A DNA stretch of 64,000 nt. It comes from Ruminococcus gauvreauii. GTDB taxonomy: Bacteria > Bacillota > Clostridia > Lachnospirales > Lachnospiraceae. The stretch is from positions 2,976,001-3,040,000 of the forward strand of contig NZ_CP102290.1 in assembly GCF_025151995.1 (NCBI RefSeq). The letters run 5' to 3'. Made by a program: the position numbers and the translations under genes. Under the pieces are notes generated by a model that was not told the DNA's origin, did not search any database, and worked only from the letters and a program-made list of their open reading frames with translations. Within the stretch, counting starts at the first letter, position 1; each line of letters opens with the position of its first letter. Below, one piece after another: positions 31,761-40,573 of this stretch.

Positions 31761-32730
31761 TGCCGATATTGTACTGCAGGCGAAACATATCACAAAGGTG
31801 TATCCGGCTTCCGGGAAACGCAGCCTGACGGCCTGCAATGATATCAGCCTGAATGTCTATAAAGGAAAGACGCTTGGTATCGTCGGAGAGAGTGGGTGCG
31901 GCAAATCTACCTTCGTGCGTATGTTGATGCAGCTGGAGAACCCGACAGAGGGAGAAATCCTTTATCATGGAAAAGATCTGCTCAGTGTCTCCGGACGGGA
32001 GAAAAGAAACAACAGGCGCCACATGCAGATGGTCTACCAGGATCCGCTTGCTTCTTTTGATCCGAAGATGAAAATCATAGATATTCTGACAGAACCTCTG
32101 CTGAACTTTGGAATGCTGAAGAAGCCTGACAAAGCGAAAAAGGCGAAAGAACTTTTGAAAATGGTAGATTTATCAGAAGAATTTCTGTACCGTTATCCGC
32201 ATAATATGAGCGGAGGCCAGCGGCAGCGCGTCAGCATCGCACGCGCACTGTCACTGGAACCGGAGATTCTTGTATGTGATGAGGCGACTTCCGCACTCGA
32301 TGTCTCAATCCAGAAGAACATCATAGAACTCCTGGTGCGTCTGCAGAAGGAAAAACATATCAGTATTGTTTTTATCTGTCATGATATTGCTTTGGTTCAG
32401 TCCTTTGCACATCAGCTGGCGGTAATGTACCTGGGGAATATCGTAGAAGTAATACCGGGGGACGAGGTGGCCAAATACGCCTGTCACCCGTATACACAGG
32501 CACTGCTGGACGCACTGTTTTCCATTCATATGGAACCCGGAAAGAAGATTGGGAGTATAGAGGGAGAGGTTCCAAGCCCACTGGATGTGCCGCCGGGATG
32601 TCCGTTTCAGAATCGATGCAATGATTCTGCCGAGGAGTGCAAAAGCCGTAAGCCAAAACTGACAATGGTTTCAAAAGGTCATCTGACAGCATGCCGTAAG
32701 GGCCGAAAGAAAACTTTCATCCATTCCTGA
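31741..32730 (+). CDS. Opp/Nik-type ATP-binding subunit F/E
   Basis: Second ATPase of 329 residues: Walker A GESGCGKST (about 46-54), QMVYQDPLASFDPKM, signature MSGGQRQRVSIARAL, Walker B ILVCDEATSALD and H-loop FICHDIALV. The C-terminus has the oligopeptide-type extension with PLDVPPGCPFQNRCNDSAEEC, whose cysteines are conserved in OppF/DppF and may hold an iron-sulfur cluster. GTG 31741 lies inside the previous gene (20-base overlap), with GGGAGGTGAGC spanning the start. Together B, C, A, D and F form a complete importer. Confidence 0.92.
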   Translation: MSVLFRDADIVLQAKHITKVYPASGKRSLTACNDISLNVYKGKTLGIVGESGCGKSTFVRMLMQLENPTEGEILYHGKDLLSVSGREKRNNRRHMQMVYQDPLASFDPKMKIIDILTEPLLNFGMLKKPDKAKKAKELLKMVDLSEEFLYRYPHNMSGGQRQRVSIARALSLEPEILVCDEATSALDVSIQKNIIELLVRLQKEKHISIVFICHDIALVQSFAHQLAVMYLGNIVEVIPGDEVAKYACHPYTQALLDALFSIHMEPGKKIGSIEGEVPSPLDVPPGCPFQNRCNDSAEECKSRKPKLTMVSKGHLTACRKGRKKTFIHS

Positions 32731-32765
32731 TCAGAGCCGCAGCAGGTGCGCCATGGGAGGTAACC

Positions 32766-34118
32766 ATGAAAAATGATATCCGACAGATGACGGAAGGTAA
32801 TATTGCGGGAAGCCTGGTAACGTTTGCACTCCCTGTCATGGCGACGAATCTGTTTCAGCAGCTCTATAACACAGTGGATGTTGCTGTGGTCGGCAGGTAT
32901 GCGGGGACAGAGGCGCTGGCGGCAGTCGGGTCAGCAGGTCAGCTCACCGCGTTCCTGATCTATTTTTTTATCGGGCTGTCGATCGGGGCGGGCATTGTGA
33001 TCTCTCACTCGATCGGAAGCAGGGACTGGGAAAAGGTAAATATACAGGTACACACGGCACTTGCACTGGCAGTGACAGCCGGAATTGCACTGACGGTCAT
33101 CGGAGTCTGGGCGGCTCCGCTGCTGTTGGGGCTGCTCAATATACCGGAGACTGTCATGACGTACGCGGTGCCTTATATTCGCATATATTTCCTTGGTATG
33201 CTGCCGATGATGCTTTTTAATATGGGCAGCTCCATACTGCGCGCTGCAGGCGATTCGCGGACCGGACTGTACTGCCTGGCGGCTGGAGGGGTAGTCAATG
33301 TGATCCTGGATTTCTTATTTGTAGCCGGGTTTTCCCGGGGGGTACGAGGAGCGGCACTTGCCACGGCGGCAGCTCAGTGTGTCAGTGCGGTTCTCGTGCT
33401 GGCAAAGCTGACTGTCAGCGGGGCGCAATACCGGCTGATCCCGCGCAGGATACATCTGAACAGGGAGGAATGCATGAAGATGATCCGGGTCGGGGTACCG
33501 GCAGGTCTTCAGTCTGTACTGGTCAGCCTGTCTAATGTCATTGTGCAGAGCAGGGTGAATCTGTTTGGACTTGAAACGATGGCGGGGTTTGCCGCTTATC
33601 TGAAGCTGGAGGGTTTTTTGTATATGCCGATCGAGGCGTTTGGTCTCGCGGTGTCCAGTTTTGTGGGGCAGAACTACGGTGCCGGCAAGAGGGATCGGGT
33701 GGAAAAGGGAACAAGAATAACGCTGATTCTGAGTGTGACGGTGACAGTGGTACTCGGGGGTGTGCTTTTATATTTCGGCAGGGAGATGATCGGGATTTTT
33801 GATTCCAGCAGAGAGGTGGCTGACCATGGAATGCAGATCATGCAGATACTGATACCATTTTATTCGCTTTATGCCGTGAATCAGACACTGACAGGGACAC
33901 TGAGGGGAATGGGAAACTCGGCTGCACCGATGCTGATTTCGCTCTTTACCATGTGTGGACTGCGGGTTGTGTACGTCATTGTGATGCTTCGGACTGCATC
34001 AGATCCGAGAACCATATATGTGAGCTATCCGCTCACATGGATCGTCACGACGGCAGCACTTATCATATGTTACAGACATACGAAAAAGAAGAAATGGAGT
34101 ACATTCATATGCAGTTAA
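32766..34118 (+). CDS. MATE-family efflux transporter
   Basis: Multidrug and toxin extrusion-type antiporter of 450 residues and about twelve membrane helices. The start is family-typical (GNIAGSLVTFALPVMATNLFQQLYNTVDVAVVGRYAG in two blocks), with RAAGDSRTGLY and the second-half repeat SFVGQNYGAGKRDRVEKG. It exports a cation or drug in exchange for Na+ or H+. ATG 32766 with GGGAGGTAACC upstream, 35 bases after the transporter ATPase, so it is probably co-transcribed. Its end overlaps the second LysR gene by 10 bases, tying it to that regulator. Confidence 0.92.
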   Translation: MKNDIRQMTEGNIAGSLVTFALPVMATNLFQQLYNTVDVAVVGRYAGTEALAAVGSAGQLTAFLIYFFIGLSIGAGIVISHSIGSRDWEKVNIQVHTALALAVTAGIALTVIGVWAAPLLLGLLNIPETVMTYAVPYIRIYFLGMLPMMLFNMGSSILRAAGDSRTGLYCLAAGGVVNVILDFLFVAGFSRGVRGAALATAAAQCVSAVLVLAKLTVSGAQYRLIPRRIHLNREECMKMIRVGVPAGLQSVLVSLSNVIVQSRVNLFGLETMAGFAAYLKLEGFLYMPIEAFGLAVSSFVGQNYGAGKRDRVEKGTRITLILSVTVTVVLGGVLLYFGREMIGIFDSSREVADHGMQIMQILIPFYSLYAVNQTLTGTLRGMGNSAAPMLISLFTMCGLRVVYVIVMLRTASDPRTIYVSYPLTWIVTTAALIICYRHTKKKKWSTFICS

Positions 34119-35017
34119 AACAGCTACAGTTTTTTGTGGTCAGCGTAGATATGGGTAGTTTTAAGGCGGCGGCCGATGTTCTGTATACATCGCAGCCGCA
34201 TATCAGCAAGACGATCAAGGCATTGGAAGAAGAGCTTAATATGTCTTTACTGAACCGCCAGGCTACGGGCGTGGTTATGACGGAGGAGGGGCGAAAGGTT
34301 TATGAGTACGCCAACAGCATCCTGCGCAATGTCGAGATGATCGGCAATCTGCAGGAAGAGACCCGGATGGAAAAATTTTCAGTATCCGCCAATCCCAATT
34401 ATAAGCTGACAAAGATTTATGCCGGTTTTTACCAGGAAAAGGAGACATTTCCGTTCAGGTTCCGGTATCTGGAAGGGACTGTTGAGGAGGTTATGCAGGA
34501 CCTCCATAAGCACAGGTCGGAGATTGGTTTTGTTTTTATATCAGAACGGCAGTATTTTGCTTTTCAGGAAGTGCTTGGGCACAGGCGGCTGGAATTCCGG
34601 CTGCTGAAAAAGACAGAACCATATCTGTTTGTGGGACCGCAGCATCCGCTTTACAGAGCCCAGAGCGTCGATGAACAGCAGCTCAAAGAAATGAAACTCG
34701 TGCAGATGCGGGAGGAATTTTTCTCACTCACCAGCCATCTCGGACACCTGAAGAATGAGCTGGGAGCTTATGAAAAGCTGCCAAAGGCCGTCGTTACAGA
34801 CAGCGATCATGTGCTGATGCAGTTTTTGATGAGCTCCAGGCTTGCCAATATAGGAAGTTCCCTGCTTCAGGGAAAATATGAATACAACAATATTCACGGA
34901 ATTCCGATCACATCCGGGATAGACAGCATTTATTTCGGTTATATCAAGCGCAGAAGGGATGAATTAAGCCCGATAGCGGAGGAGTTTGTTGGGTATTTAA
35001 AGAATATTATACACTGA
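34109..35017 (+). CDS. LysR-family transcriptional regulator (second paralogue)
   Basis: A LysR-type protein of about 302 residues, closely related to the one at 26584 (MQLKQLQFFVVSVDMGSF at the start; KTIKALEEELNMSLLNRQATGVVMTEEG next). ATG 34109 is chosen: GGAG lies 8 bases upstream and the start matches the paralogue. The open frame extends back to 33953 inside the MATE gene in another frame, which is a shadow. The 10-base overlap with MATE implies coupled translation. The two regulators bracket the transporter cluster and may bind the same or competing sites. Confidence 0.88.
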   Translation: MQLKQLQFFVVSVDMGSFKAAADVLYTSQPHISKTIKALEEELNMSLLNRQATGVVMTEEGRKVYEYANSILRNVEMIGNLQEETRMEKFSVSANPNYKLTKIYAGFYQEKETFPFRFRYLEGTVEEVMQDLHKHRSEIGFVFISERQYFAFQEVLGHRRLEFRLLKKTEPYLFVGPQHPLYRAQSVDEQQLKEMKLVQMREEFFSLTSHLGHLKNELGAYEKLPKAVVTDSDHVLMQFLMSSRLANIGSSLLQGKYEYNNIHGIPITSGIDSIYFGYIKRRRDELSPIAEEFVGYLKNIIH

Positions 35018-35054
35018 ACACAGAAATATTCATGAATTTTTAAGAATTGTGAAG

Positions 35055-35084
35055 TTGTATCCTGAGGGTAATTGGTGATATACT
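35055..35084 (+). promoter_or_regulatory. Promoter for citrate synthase
   Basis: TTGTAT 35055-35060, an 18-base spacer, TATACT 35079-35084, about 107 bases before the start. The leader has no notable structure. Confidence 0.5.
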
Positions 35085-35190
35085 ATGGAGAAGGCGTCTG
35101 CCTGAAAAAGAGCCGGTGCCTGATACGTATTCAGAAAAAGAAAGAATGTGGGGGGAACTAAAAAACGGAATTAATGAAAGGGGTATGACT

Positions 35191-36549
35191 ATGGCATTTA
35201 AATTAAAAGTAACACCTGAGATGGAAATGTTGACGGATATCTGTGTCCAGAACAGCAAAATGGATGTTTCACTGTACGGAAAGTATGATGTGAAGCGGGG
35301 GCTGAGGGATATTAACGGCAAAGGCGTATTGGCCGGCTTAACGCAGATTTCCAATATTGTTTCCTCGGAAGAAGTAGATGGAAAAATGCAGCCGTGCGAC
35401 GGCAGACTGTATTACCGGGGGATTAATATTGAAGACCTGACCAATGGTTTCCTGACGGAACACCGTCAGGGTTTTGAGGAAGTTGCCTACCTTTTGCTGT
35501 TTGGCGTGTTGCCGAATGAACAGCAGCTGGCTGATTTTAATAAAATTCTCGCATCGCAGCGTTCGCTGCCGACGAACTTTGTAAGAGACGTCGTAATGAA
35601 AGCACCGAGTAAAGATATGATGAATACGCTGTCCCGCAGTGTATTGACATTGTATGCATATGACAACAACGCAGATGATATCACACTGCCGAACGTACTG
35701 CGCCAGTGTCTGACGTTGATCAGTGTATTCCCGATGCTTTCTGTCTATGGATATCATGCTTATAATCACTATATCAAAGGTAAGAGTCTGTATATTCATC
35801 ATCCGTCAAGAAATCTTTCCACAGCGGAAAATATTCTGCGGATGCTGCGCCCGGATAAGCAGTATACACAGCTGGAGGCAACGATTCTGGACCTGGCACT
35901 TGTGCTCCATATGGAACACGGCGGAGGAAATAACTCAACATTTACAACGCACGTGGTCTCTTCTTCAGGAACAGATACGTATTCTGCGATTGCAGCAGCG
36001 CTCGGTTCCCTGAAAGGACCAAAACACGGCGGTGCAAATATTAAAGTCGTAAAAATGTTTGACGATATGAAGAAAAACATCAGGGACTGGGATGACGAAG
36101 AAGCCGTCGAAGATTACCTGGTGAAGCTTCTGAGAAAGGAAGCGTTTGATCAGCGCGGTCTGATCTACGGTATGGGGCATGCGGTATACTCCATTTCAGA
36201 CCCGAGAGCGACGATATTTAAAAAGTTTGTGGAACAGCTGGCGAGAGAGAAGGGACGCGATAAAGATTTCCGCCTGTATTCTATGGTGGAGGAACTGGCG
36301 CCCAAGATCATCGCACGCGAGCGCCATATCTATAAAGGCGTCAGTGCAAATGTAGATTTTTACAGCGGTTTTGTATACAGCATGCTTGATCTTCCGCTGG
36401 AGCTTTATACTCCAATGTTTGCGATTGCCCGGATTGCCGGGTGGAGCGCACATCGGATGGAAGAACTGATCAACACAGACAAGATCATACGGCCGGCATA
36501 TAAGAATGTGAAGGCGGATGAGCTGTACGTACCGCTGCACGAACGATAA
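35191..36549 (+). CDS. Citrate synthase (clostridial type)
   Basis: Condenses acetyl-CoA with oxaloacetate. About 452 residues, with the active-site segments GGGNNSTFTTHV, GPKHGGAN (catalytic His), YGMGHAVYSISDPRA (second catalytic His) and ANVDFYSGFVYSMLDLP (catalytic Asp). A 2-methylcitrate role cannot be excluded, but no prp genes are near. ATG 35191 is preferred: AAAGGGG lies about 7 bases upstream, whereas ATG 35185 would be too close and ATG 35116 has no site. No aconitase or isocitrate dehydrogenase is adjacent, so it is an isolated gene serving a partial cycle or glutamate synthesis. Confidence 0.92.
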   Translation: MAFKLKVTPEMEMLTDICVQNSKMDVSLYGKYDVKRGLRDINGKGVLAGLTQISNIVSSEEVDGKMQPCDGRLYYRGINIEDLTNGFLTEHRQGFEEVAYLLLFGVLPNEQQLADFNKILASQRSLPTNFVRDVVMKAPSKDMMNTLSRSVLTLYAYDNNADDITLPNVLRQCLTLISVFPMLSVYGYHAYNHYIKGKSLYIHHPSRNLSTAENILRMLRPDKQYTQLEATILDLALVLHMEHGGGNNSTFTTHVVSSSGTDTYSAIAAALGSLKGPKHGGANIKVVKMFDDMKKNIRDWDDEEAVEDYLVKLLRKEAFDQRGLIYGMGHAVYSISDPRATIFKKFVEQLAREKGRDKDFRLYSMVEELAPKIIARERHIYKGVSANVDFYSGFVYSMLDLPLELYTPMFAIARIAGWSAHRMEELINTDKIIRPAYKNVKADELYVPLHER

Positions 36550-36565
36550 CAGGAGAGACAGCAGC

Positions 36566-37069
36566 ATGTTTAAGCAGTTTTATCCCGATGAGTGTGTGGA
36601 TTCCACTTATCAGATCGACTTTGAAAAGCTTTACCGGGACGGATACCGGGGACTGATCTTTGATATTGACAATACTCTGGTCCCGCACGGTGCACCGGCG
36701 GATGACCGTGCGGTTAAACTGTTTAGCCGTCTGAAAGAACTTGGATTTTCCAGCTGCCTGCTCTCGAATAACCAGCGGGAGCGTGTCGATTCTTTTAACA
36801 GAGAGATCGGGGCCTTTTATATTGAAGATGCACACAAGCCCTCCAGGAAGAATTATCAGAAGGCCATGCGCATGATGGGGACGGATACCAGTAATACCGT
36901 GTTTATAGGAGATCAGCTGTTTACGGATGTATATGGCGCAAAGAGGAGCGGTATACGCAATATTCTGGTAAAGCCAATACATCCCAAGGAAGAGATCCAG
37001 ATTGTCTTTAAGCGGTATCTTGAAAAGATCGTCCTGTTTTTCTACAGACGTCACGGAGGAAGAGCGTGA
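36566..37069 (+). CDS. yqeG: YqeG-family HAD IIIA phosphatase
   Basis: A HAD-superfamily phosphatase of 167 residues: motif I FDIDNTLV with D33 nucleophile and D35, motif II region SNNQ, a lysine in AHKPSRKN, and motif III GDQLFTDV. The family is conserved in Firmicutes; in some lineages members act on phosphatidylglycerophosphate, but the substrate here is not shown by sequence. ATG 36566 follows GGAGAGACAGCAGC; the upstream ATG 36518 overlaps citrate synthase. The next gene, aroK, begins two bases after its stop. Confidence 0.9.
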   Translation: MFKQFYPDECVDSTYQIDFEKLYRDGYRGLIFDIDNTLVPHGAPADDRAVKLFSRLKELGFSSCLLSNNQRERVDSFNREIGAFYIEDAHKPSRKNYQKAMRMMGTDTSNTVFIGDQLFTDVYGAKRSGIRNILVKPIHPKEEIQIVFKRYLEKIVLFFYRRHGGRA

Positions 37070-37070
37070 G

Positions 37071-37589
37071 ATGAATCATATCATTTTAATCGGGTTTATG
37101 GGAAGCGGCAAGACGAGTGTCGGCAAACAGCTCGCCAAAGTCATGCAGCTTCCGTTCGTTGACATGGACGAGCTGATCGTTCAAAAGTCCGGTATGGAAA
37201 TTACAGAGATCTTTGAACGTTACGGGGAATCACATTTCCGGGAACTGGAAACAGAATGCCTGAAAGAGCTCAGCAAAGACAGAGAGCGCAAAGTGCTCTC
37301 GGTCGGAGGCGGACTTCCGGTTCAGTCCCGGAATCAGCCGTACCTTGAAAATATGGGAACGGTAATACTTCTCGAGGCTTCCGTACAGACGCTGCTGAGA
37401 CGGCTGAAGTATGACAGTTCACGCCCGATGCTGAAGGGCGGAGATCTGCAGCAGAAGATCGAAACGCTGCAGGAACAGCGCAAGGCTGAGTATGAAAAGG
37501 TCAGCGATGTTCGAGTGGTAACCGACGATAAGGGATTCTCCCAGATTGTCGACGAAATCCGTAAAATCGTAGAATGCGTAAAAAATTAG
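37071..37589 (+). CDS. aroK: Shikimate kinase
   Basis: Phosphorylates shikimate at the 3-position with ATP. The 172 residues carry the P-loop GFMGSGKTS (8-16), shikimate-binding DMDELIVQKSG (about 31-41), FRELE arginine, SVGGG (about 78-82) and the LID region SSRPML with an arginine. ATG 37071 is chosen because GGAGGAAGAGCGTGAG precedes it and the start M-N-H-I-I-L-I-G is canonical. It is coupled to yqeG. The other aro genes in the window (aroE, aroD) are 32 kb away. Confidence 0.95.
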   Translation: MNHIILIGFMGSGKTSVGKQLAKVMQLPFVDMDELIVQKSGMEITEIFERYGESHFRELETECLKELSKDRERKVLSVGGGLPVQSRNQPYLENMGTVILLEASVQTLLRRLKYDSSRPMLKGGDLQQKIETLQEQRKAEYEKVSDVRVVTDDKGFSQIVDEIRKIVECVKN

Positions 37590-37618
37590 TTGAAAAAAAG
37601 CCGCAGATAATATAGAAT
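37590..37618 (+). promoter_or_regulatory. Promoter for efp
   Basis: TTGAAA 37590-37595, a 17-base spacer, TAGAAT 37613-37618, immediately after aroK and about 57 bases before efp. Confidence 0.6.
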
Positions 37619-37675
37619 ATAGCATAGTGAAGTAATGTGCGGATTTGACGCATACGATTAAGGAGGAATATCAGT

Positions 37676-38233
37676 ATGATATCAGCAGGAGATTTTAAGA
37701 ATGGTGTTACACTGGAAATAGATGGCAATATCGTTCAGATTATTGAGTTCCAGCACGTAAAACCTGGAAAAGGTGCAGCGTTTGTAAGAACGAAATTAAA
37801 AAATATCATCAGCGGCGGTGTGGTAGAAAAAACATTCCGTCCTACCGAGAAGTTCCCGGCAGCACGTATCGAACGTTCAGACATGCAGTACCTGTACAGC
37901 GACGGAGATCTGTATAATTTCATGAATATGGAGACATACGATCAGATCGCTCTGAACGCAGAAGCAATCGGCGATGCGCTGAAGTTCGTGAAAGAGAATG
38001 AGATGGTAAAGATCTGTTCCCATAACGGCAATGTATTTGCGGTTGAACCTCCGCTGTTTGTGGAGCTTGAGATCACAGAGACAGAACCGGGCTTTAAGGG
38101 AGATACCGCTCAGGGTGCAACAAAACCTGCAACAGTAGAGACTGGTGCAGTTGTATACGTTCCTCTGTTTGTGGAGCAGGGAGACAAGATTAAGATCGAT
38201 ACAAGAACGGGAGAGTATTTATCCCGCGTTTAA
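37676..38233 (+). CDS. efp: Elongation factor P
   Basis: Relieves ribosome stalling at consecutive prolines. The 185-residue product has the three beta-barrel domains and the loop HVKPGKGAAF with Lys32 at the ribosome-facing tip, the residue modified in many bacteria. The KOW-like and OB-fold C-terminus (TRTGEYLSRV) is complete. ATG 37676 with AAGGAGGAATATCAGT upstream. No EpmA/EarP gene is adjacent. It has its own promoter. Confidence 0.97.
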   Translation: MISAGDFKNGVTLEIDGNIVQIIEFQHVKPGKGAAFVRTKLKNIISGGVVEKTFRPTEKFPAARIERSDMQYLYSDGDLYNFMNMETYDQIALNAEAIGDALKFVKENEMVKICSHNGNVFAVEPPLFVELEITETEPGFKGDTAQGATKPATVETGAVVYVPLFVEQGDKIKIDTRTGEYLSRV

Positions 38234-38248
38234 TGTAACTATTTATGC

Positions 38249-38268
38249 GCCCGGACTTAAGTCCGGGC
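38249..38268. other. Perfect 20-base palindrome downstream of efp
   Basis: GCCCGGACTT followed by its exact complement AAGTCCGGGC, a self-complementary 20-mer 16 bases after the efp stop. There is no T run. It could be a 3'-end hairpin or a protein-binding site. The remaining ~170 bases to the next gene show nothing definite. Confidence 0.55.
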
Positions 38269-38443
38269 AGCAATTTCCAAATCTGATTTTTAAAGTATTT
38301 CTTTTTCGCACGTTCGTGCGGACATTCCAACATAGACAGGAACAACAGAAGAAAGCATGAAAACCACAGTCCGATTTTCCGTGGTCTTGTTTGCGTATCC
38401 AAAACAGGCACCACTGAAAAAATAAATAAGAAAGGGTGATTAT

Positions 38444-39370
38444 TTGGATTACACGAGATTTAAAACAGCCATACAGACATGCGTGGAGGACCAGCTGGGA
38501 GAGGAGGCGGACATAAGACTGCAGAGGATTCCGAAAAACAACGGAGTCTATCAGGATGGCCTGGCGATTATGGGTGCCGGATCAAATCTGGAACCGGTTA
38601 TTTATCTGGAACCGTACTATCAGGCGTATGAAGAGGGGAAATCCCTGAGGGAACTGGGACAGCTGCTGGTCGAGGAGTGGAGAGAGAACCGGATCGATGA
38701 GACAGGTTCCGTCGGGTGTTTTACAGATTTTCAGAAGGCATTGCCGAATATCTGTTATCAGCTTGTCAACTATGATAAGAACAGAGAAATGCTTCGTGGA
38801 ATTCCACACCGAAAGATTCTGGACCTTGCGCTGATATATTATTACCGGACGGAGCAAATCTTCTGTAATTCGGCGCGGATACTGATTCGCAGCGAACACA
38901 TGAAGAACTGGAAGGTGACGGATGAGATGCTGTATGAGGCAGCTGTGAAAAACACACGAAGGCATCTGCCGTTTCAGTTTATGAGCATCGGGCAGGTGAT
39001 CGCCGGACTCTCGGACGATGAAGAGATCGGGAACATGGCGGATGAATGCCGGGATGATGAGGGGATGTATGTTCTGACGAATGAAGAAAAGTATCTGGGG
39101 GCGGTATGCGTCTGTTATCCGGGAGTCCTGGAGCGGATTGCCGATACATTCGGCAGAAGCTTCTTTGTGCTGCCGAGTAGTATTCATGAGTGTATTATTG
39201 TTCCTGAGACCGTGGAGGATTTTGAGGGGGATCTTCAGGAGATTGTCCGGGAGGTGAACCGCTTATATGTGTCGGAGGAGGAGTATCTGTCCGACAACGT
39301 TTATTATTACGACAGGAAAGAAAAGGTTCTTTGGCTGGGGAATTCTATTTGTGCAAAACCTCTGATTTAA
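38444..39370 (+). CDS. DUF5688-family protein
   Basis: A cytoplasmic protein of 308 residues without signal or membrane segments. The pattern YTRFKTAIQTCVEDQLGEEADIRLQRIPKNNG / GLAIMGAGSNLEPVIYLEPYYQAYEEG in the first 70 residues is what I recall for DUF5688, a family of unknown function common in Lachnospiraceae. The C-terminal half (LPSSIHECIIVPE) looks like a compact alpha/beta domain. TTG 38444 is the start, with AAAGGGTGATTAT upstream. It is a single gene before a tRNA; such proteins are often recombination-prone or phage-linked, but nothing here proves that. Confidence 0.75.
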   Translation: MDYTRFKTAIQTCVEDQLGEEADIRLQRIPKNNGVYQDGLAIMGAGSNLEPVIYLEPYYQAYEEGKSLRELGQLLVEEWRENRIDETGSVGCFTDFQKALPNICYQLVNYDKNREMLRGIPHRKILDLALIYYYRTEQIFCNSARILIRSEHMKNWKVTDEMLYEAAVKNTRRHLPFQFMSIGQVIAGLSDDEEIGNMADECRDDEGMYVLTNEEKYLGAVCVCYPGVLERIADTFGRSFFVLPSSIHECIIVPETVEDFEGDLQEIVREVNRLYVSEEEYLSDNVYYYDRKEKVLWLGNSICAKPLI

Positions 39371-39375
39371 AAGAC

Positions 39376-39404
39376 TTTACAATTCCCTGTTTATATGGTA
39401 CACT
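39376..39404 (+). promoter_or_regulatory. Promoter for tRNA-Arg
   Basis: TTTACA 39376-39381, 17 bases, TACACT 39399-39404, about 30 bases before the tRNA. Confidence 0.65.
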
Positions 39405-39434
39405 AGTGCAGTGTGGTATGAAATACCATGGCAG

Positions 39435-39507
39435 GCATCTGTAGCTCAGGGGATAGAGCAGTGGTTTCCGGTGCCACGTGCCGGGGGTTCGAATCCCTCC
39501 AGATGCG
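39435..39507 (+). tRNA. tRNA-Arg (anticodon CCG)
   Basis: It folds as a complete cloverleaf: acceptor GCATCTG/CAGATGC, D-arm GCTC...GAGC, anticodon stem GTGGT/GCCAC with loop TTCCGGT (anticodon CCG, reading CGG), T-arm with TTCGAAT, discriminator G. The 3' CCA is not encoded and must be added enzymatically. Confidence 0.95.
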
Positions 39508-39557
39508 TCGGTATAGCTTAAGGCTAGTGTACCAATTGACAAAGGAGGTCAGATAAG

Positions 39558-40481
39558 TTGGATAATTTTAGAGAATGGCTTTCTGACAATCTCAGATATA
39601 TCCTGCTTGGACTATCTATTATTCTTGTGCTGGCAGTACTGTTCCTGGGAATTAAATTTATTTCTTCCAAGGTGAGTGCTCAGGACGAGAGCAGCCAGAC
39701 ACAGCAGGAAAGCCAGAATGAATCTGACGAGGCCGCTGATGACAAAGAATCGGAAGGGACCGGAGACGATCCGGAACCTGCCGTAACACCGGAAGAAGAG
39801 ACTCGGCTGGAGAAAGAGGCATATCCGGATGTAAACGCTGTCATTCAGACTTATTATACTGCGCTTGGAAGCAAAGATATTGCCGGAATTAAAAGCGTAG
39901 TCGACAGTCTTGATGCGACAGAGGAAGCTAAGATCACAAAGGATCAAAATATTGAGAGTTATGGTGATGTCGAGACATATACCATAAAGGGACCGGAAGA
40001 AGGTACCTATGTTGTATATGCCTGTTATTCGTATAAATTCAATGGGATTGATACGGCGGTGCCGGGACTTAGTCAGCTGTATGTATGTACCGGAGATGAC
40101 GGCAGGCTATATATTGCGACACAGGAACAGAACGCCGAAACACAGGCCTATATCCAGGAGACGATGAAGGAAAGTGATGTTGAGACCTTGATATCGAAGG
40201 TTCAGGATGAATATGAGTCCGCTCTGGAAAGTGATGATTCTCTGAAAAGTTTTATCGATAGCCTGGGCATTGGAACTTCTGAAGCTGCATCGGCTGAAAA
40301 TGGTTCGCTCATCACTGTCAGGAGCGACTGCAATGTGCGTGCACAGGCCAGTGAGGATGCGGAAGTGCTCGGTAAGCTGGGCGAAGGTCAGCAGGTCACA
40401 AAGACCGGCAGCCAGGGGGAATGGATTGAGATTTCCTTTGAAGACCAGACAGGTTATGTCAGAAGTGATTTATTTGAATAG
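39558..40481 (+). CDS. Membrane-anchored SH3-domain protein
   Basis: A 307-residue exported protein with a short cytoplasmic start, one membrane helix (about 13-35), a Glu/Asp/Gln-rich tether (about 40-90), a middle domain of the NTF2-like or DUF4878-like size (about 90-200), and a C-terminal bacterial SH3 domain (VRSDCNVRAQASEDAEVLGKLGEGQQVTKTG in two strands; GYVRSDLFE end). SH3b domains usually bind peptidoglycan or its linker peptides. TTG 39558 start with AAAGGAGG upstream. A terminator follows. It may be a cell-wall-associated sensor; the function is not known. Confidence 0.8.
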   Translation: MDNFREWLSDNLRYILLGLSIILVLAVLFLGIKFISSKVSAQDESSQTQQESQNESDEAADDKESEGTGDDPEPAVTPEEETRLEKEAYPDVNAVIQTYYTALGSKDIAGIKSVVDSLDATEEAKITKDQNIESYGDVETYTIKGPEEGTYVVYACYSYKFNGIDTAVPGLSQLYVCTGDDGRLYIATQEQNAETQAYIQETMKESDVETLISKVQDEYESALESDDSLKSFIDSLGIGTSEAASAENGSLITVRSDCNVRAQASEDAEVLGKLGEGQQVTKTGSQGEWIEISFEDQTGYVRSDLFE

Positions 40482-40486
40482 GTATG

Positions 40487-40538
40487 AAAGAGAGCTGTTG
40501 CTGAAGACCCGCGGGGTTGGTGGCGAGAGCTCTTTTTT
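40487..40538 (+). terminator. Terminator after the SH3-domain gene
   Basis: An AAAGAGAGCT / AGCTCTTTTT stem (one G-U pair) with an inner GACCC/GGGTT stem, then a T run. It ends 35 bases before the oxidoreductase start. Confidence 0.75.
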
Positions 40539-40573
40539 TCATGACAGTATGAACATTTTCAGGAGGGAATTCT

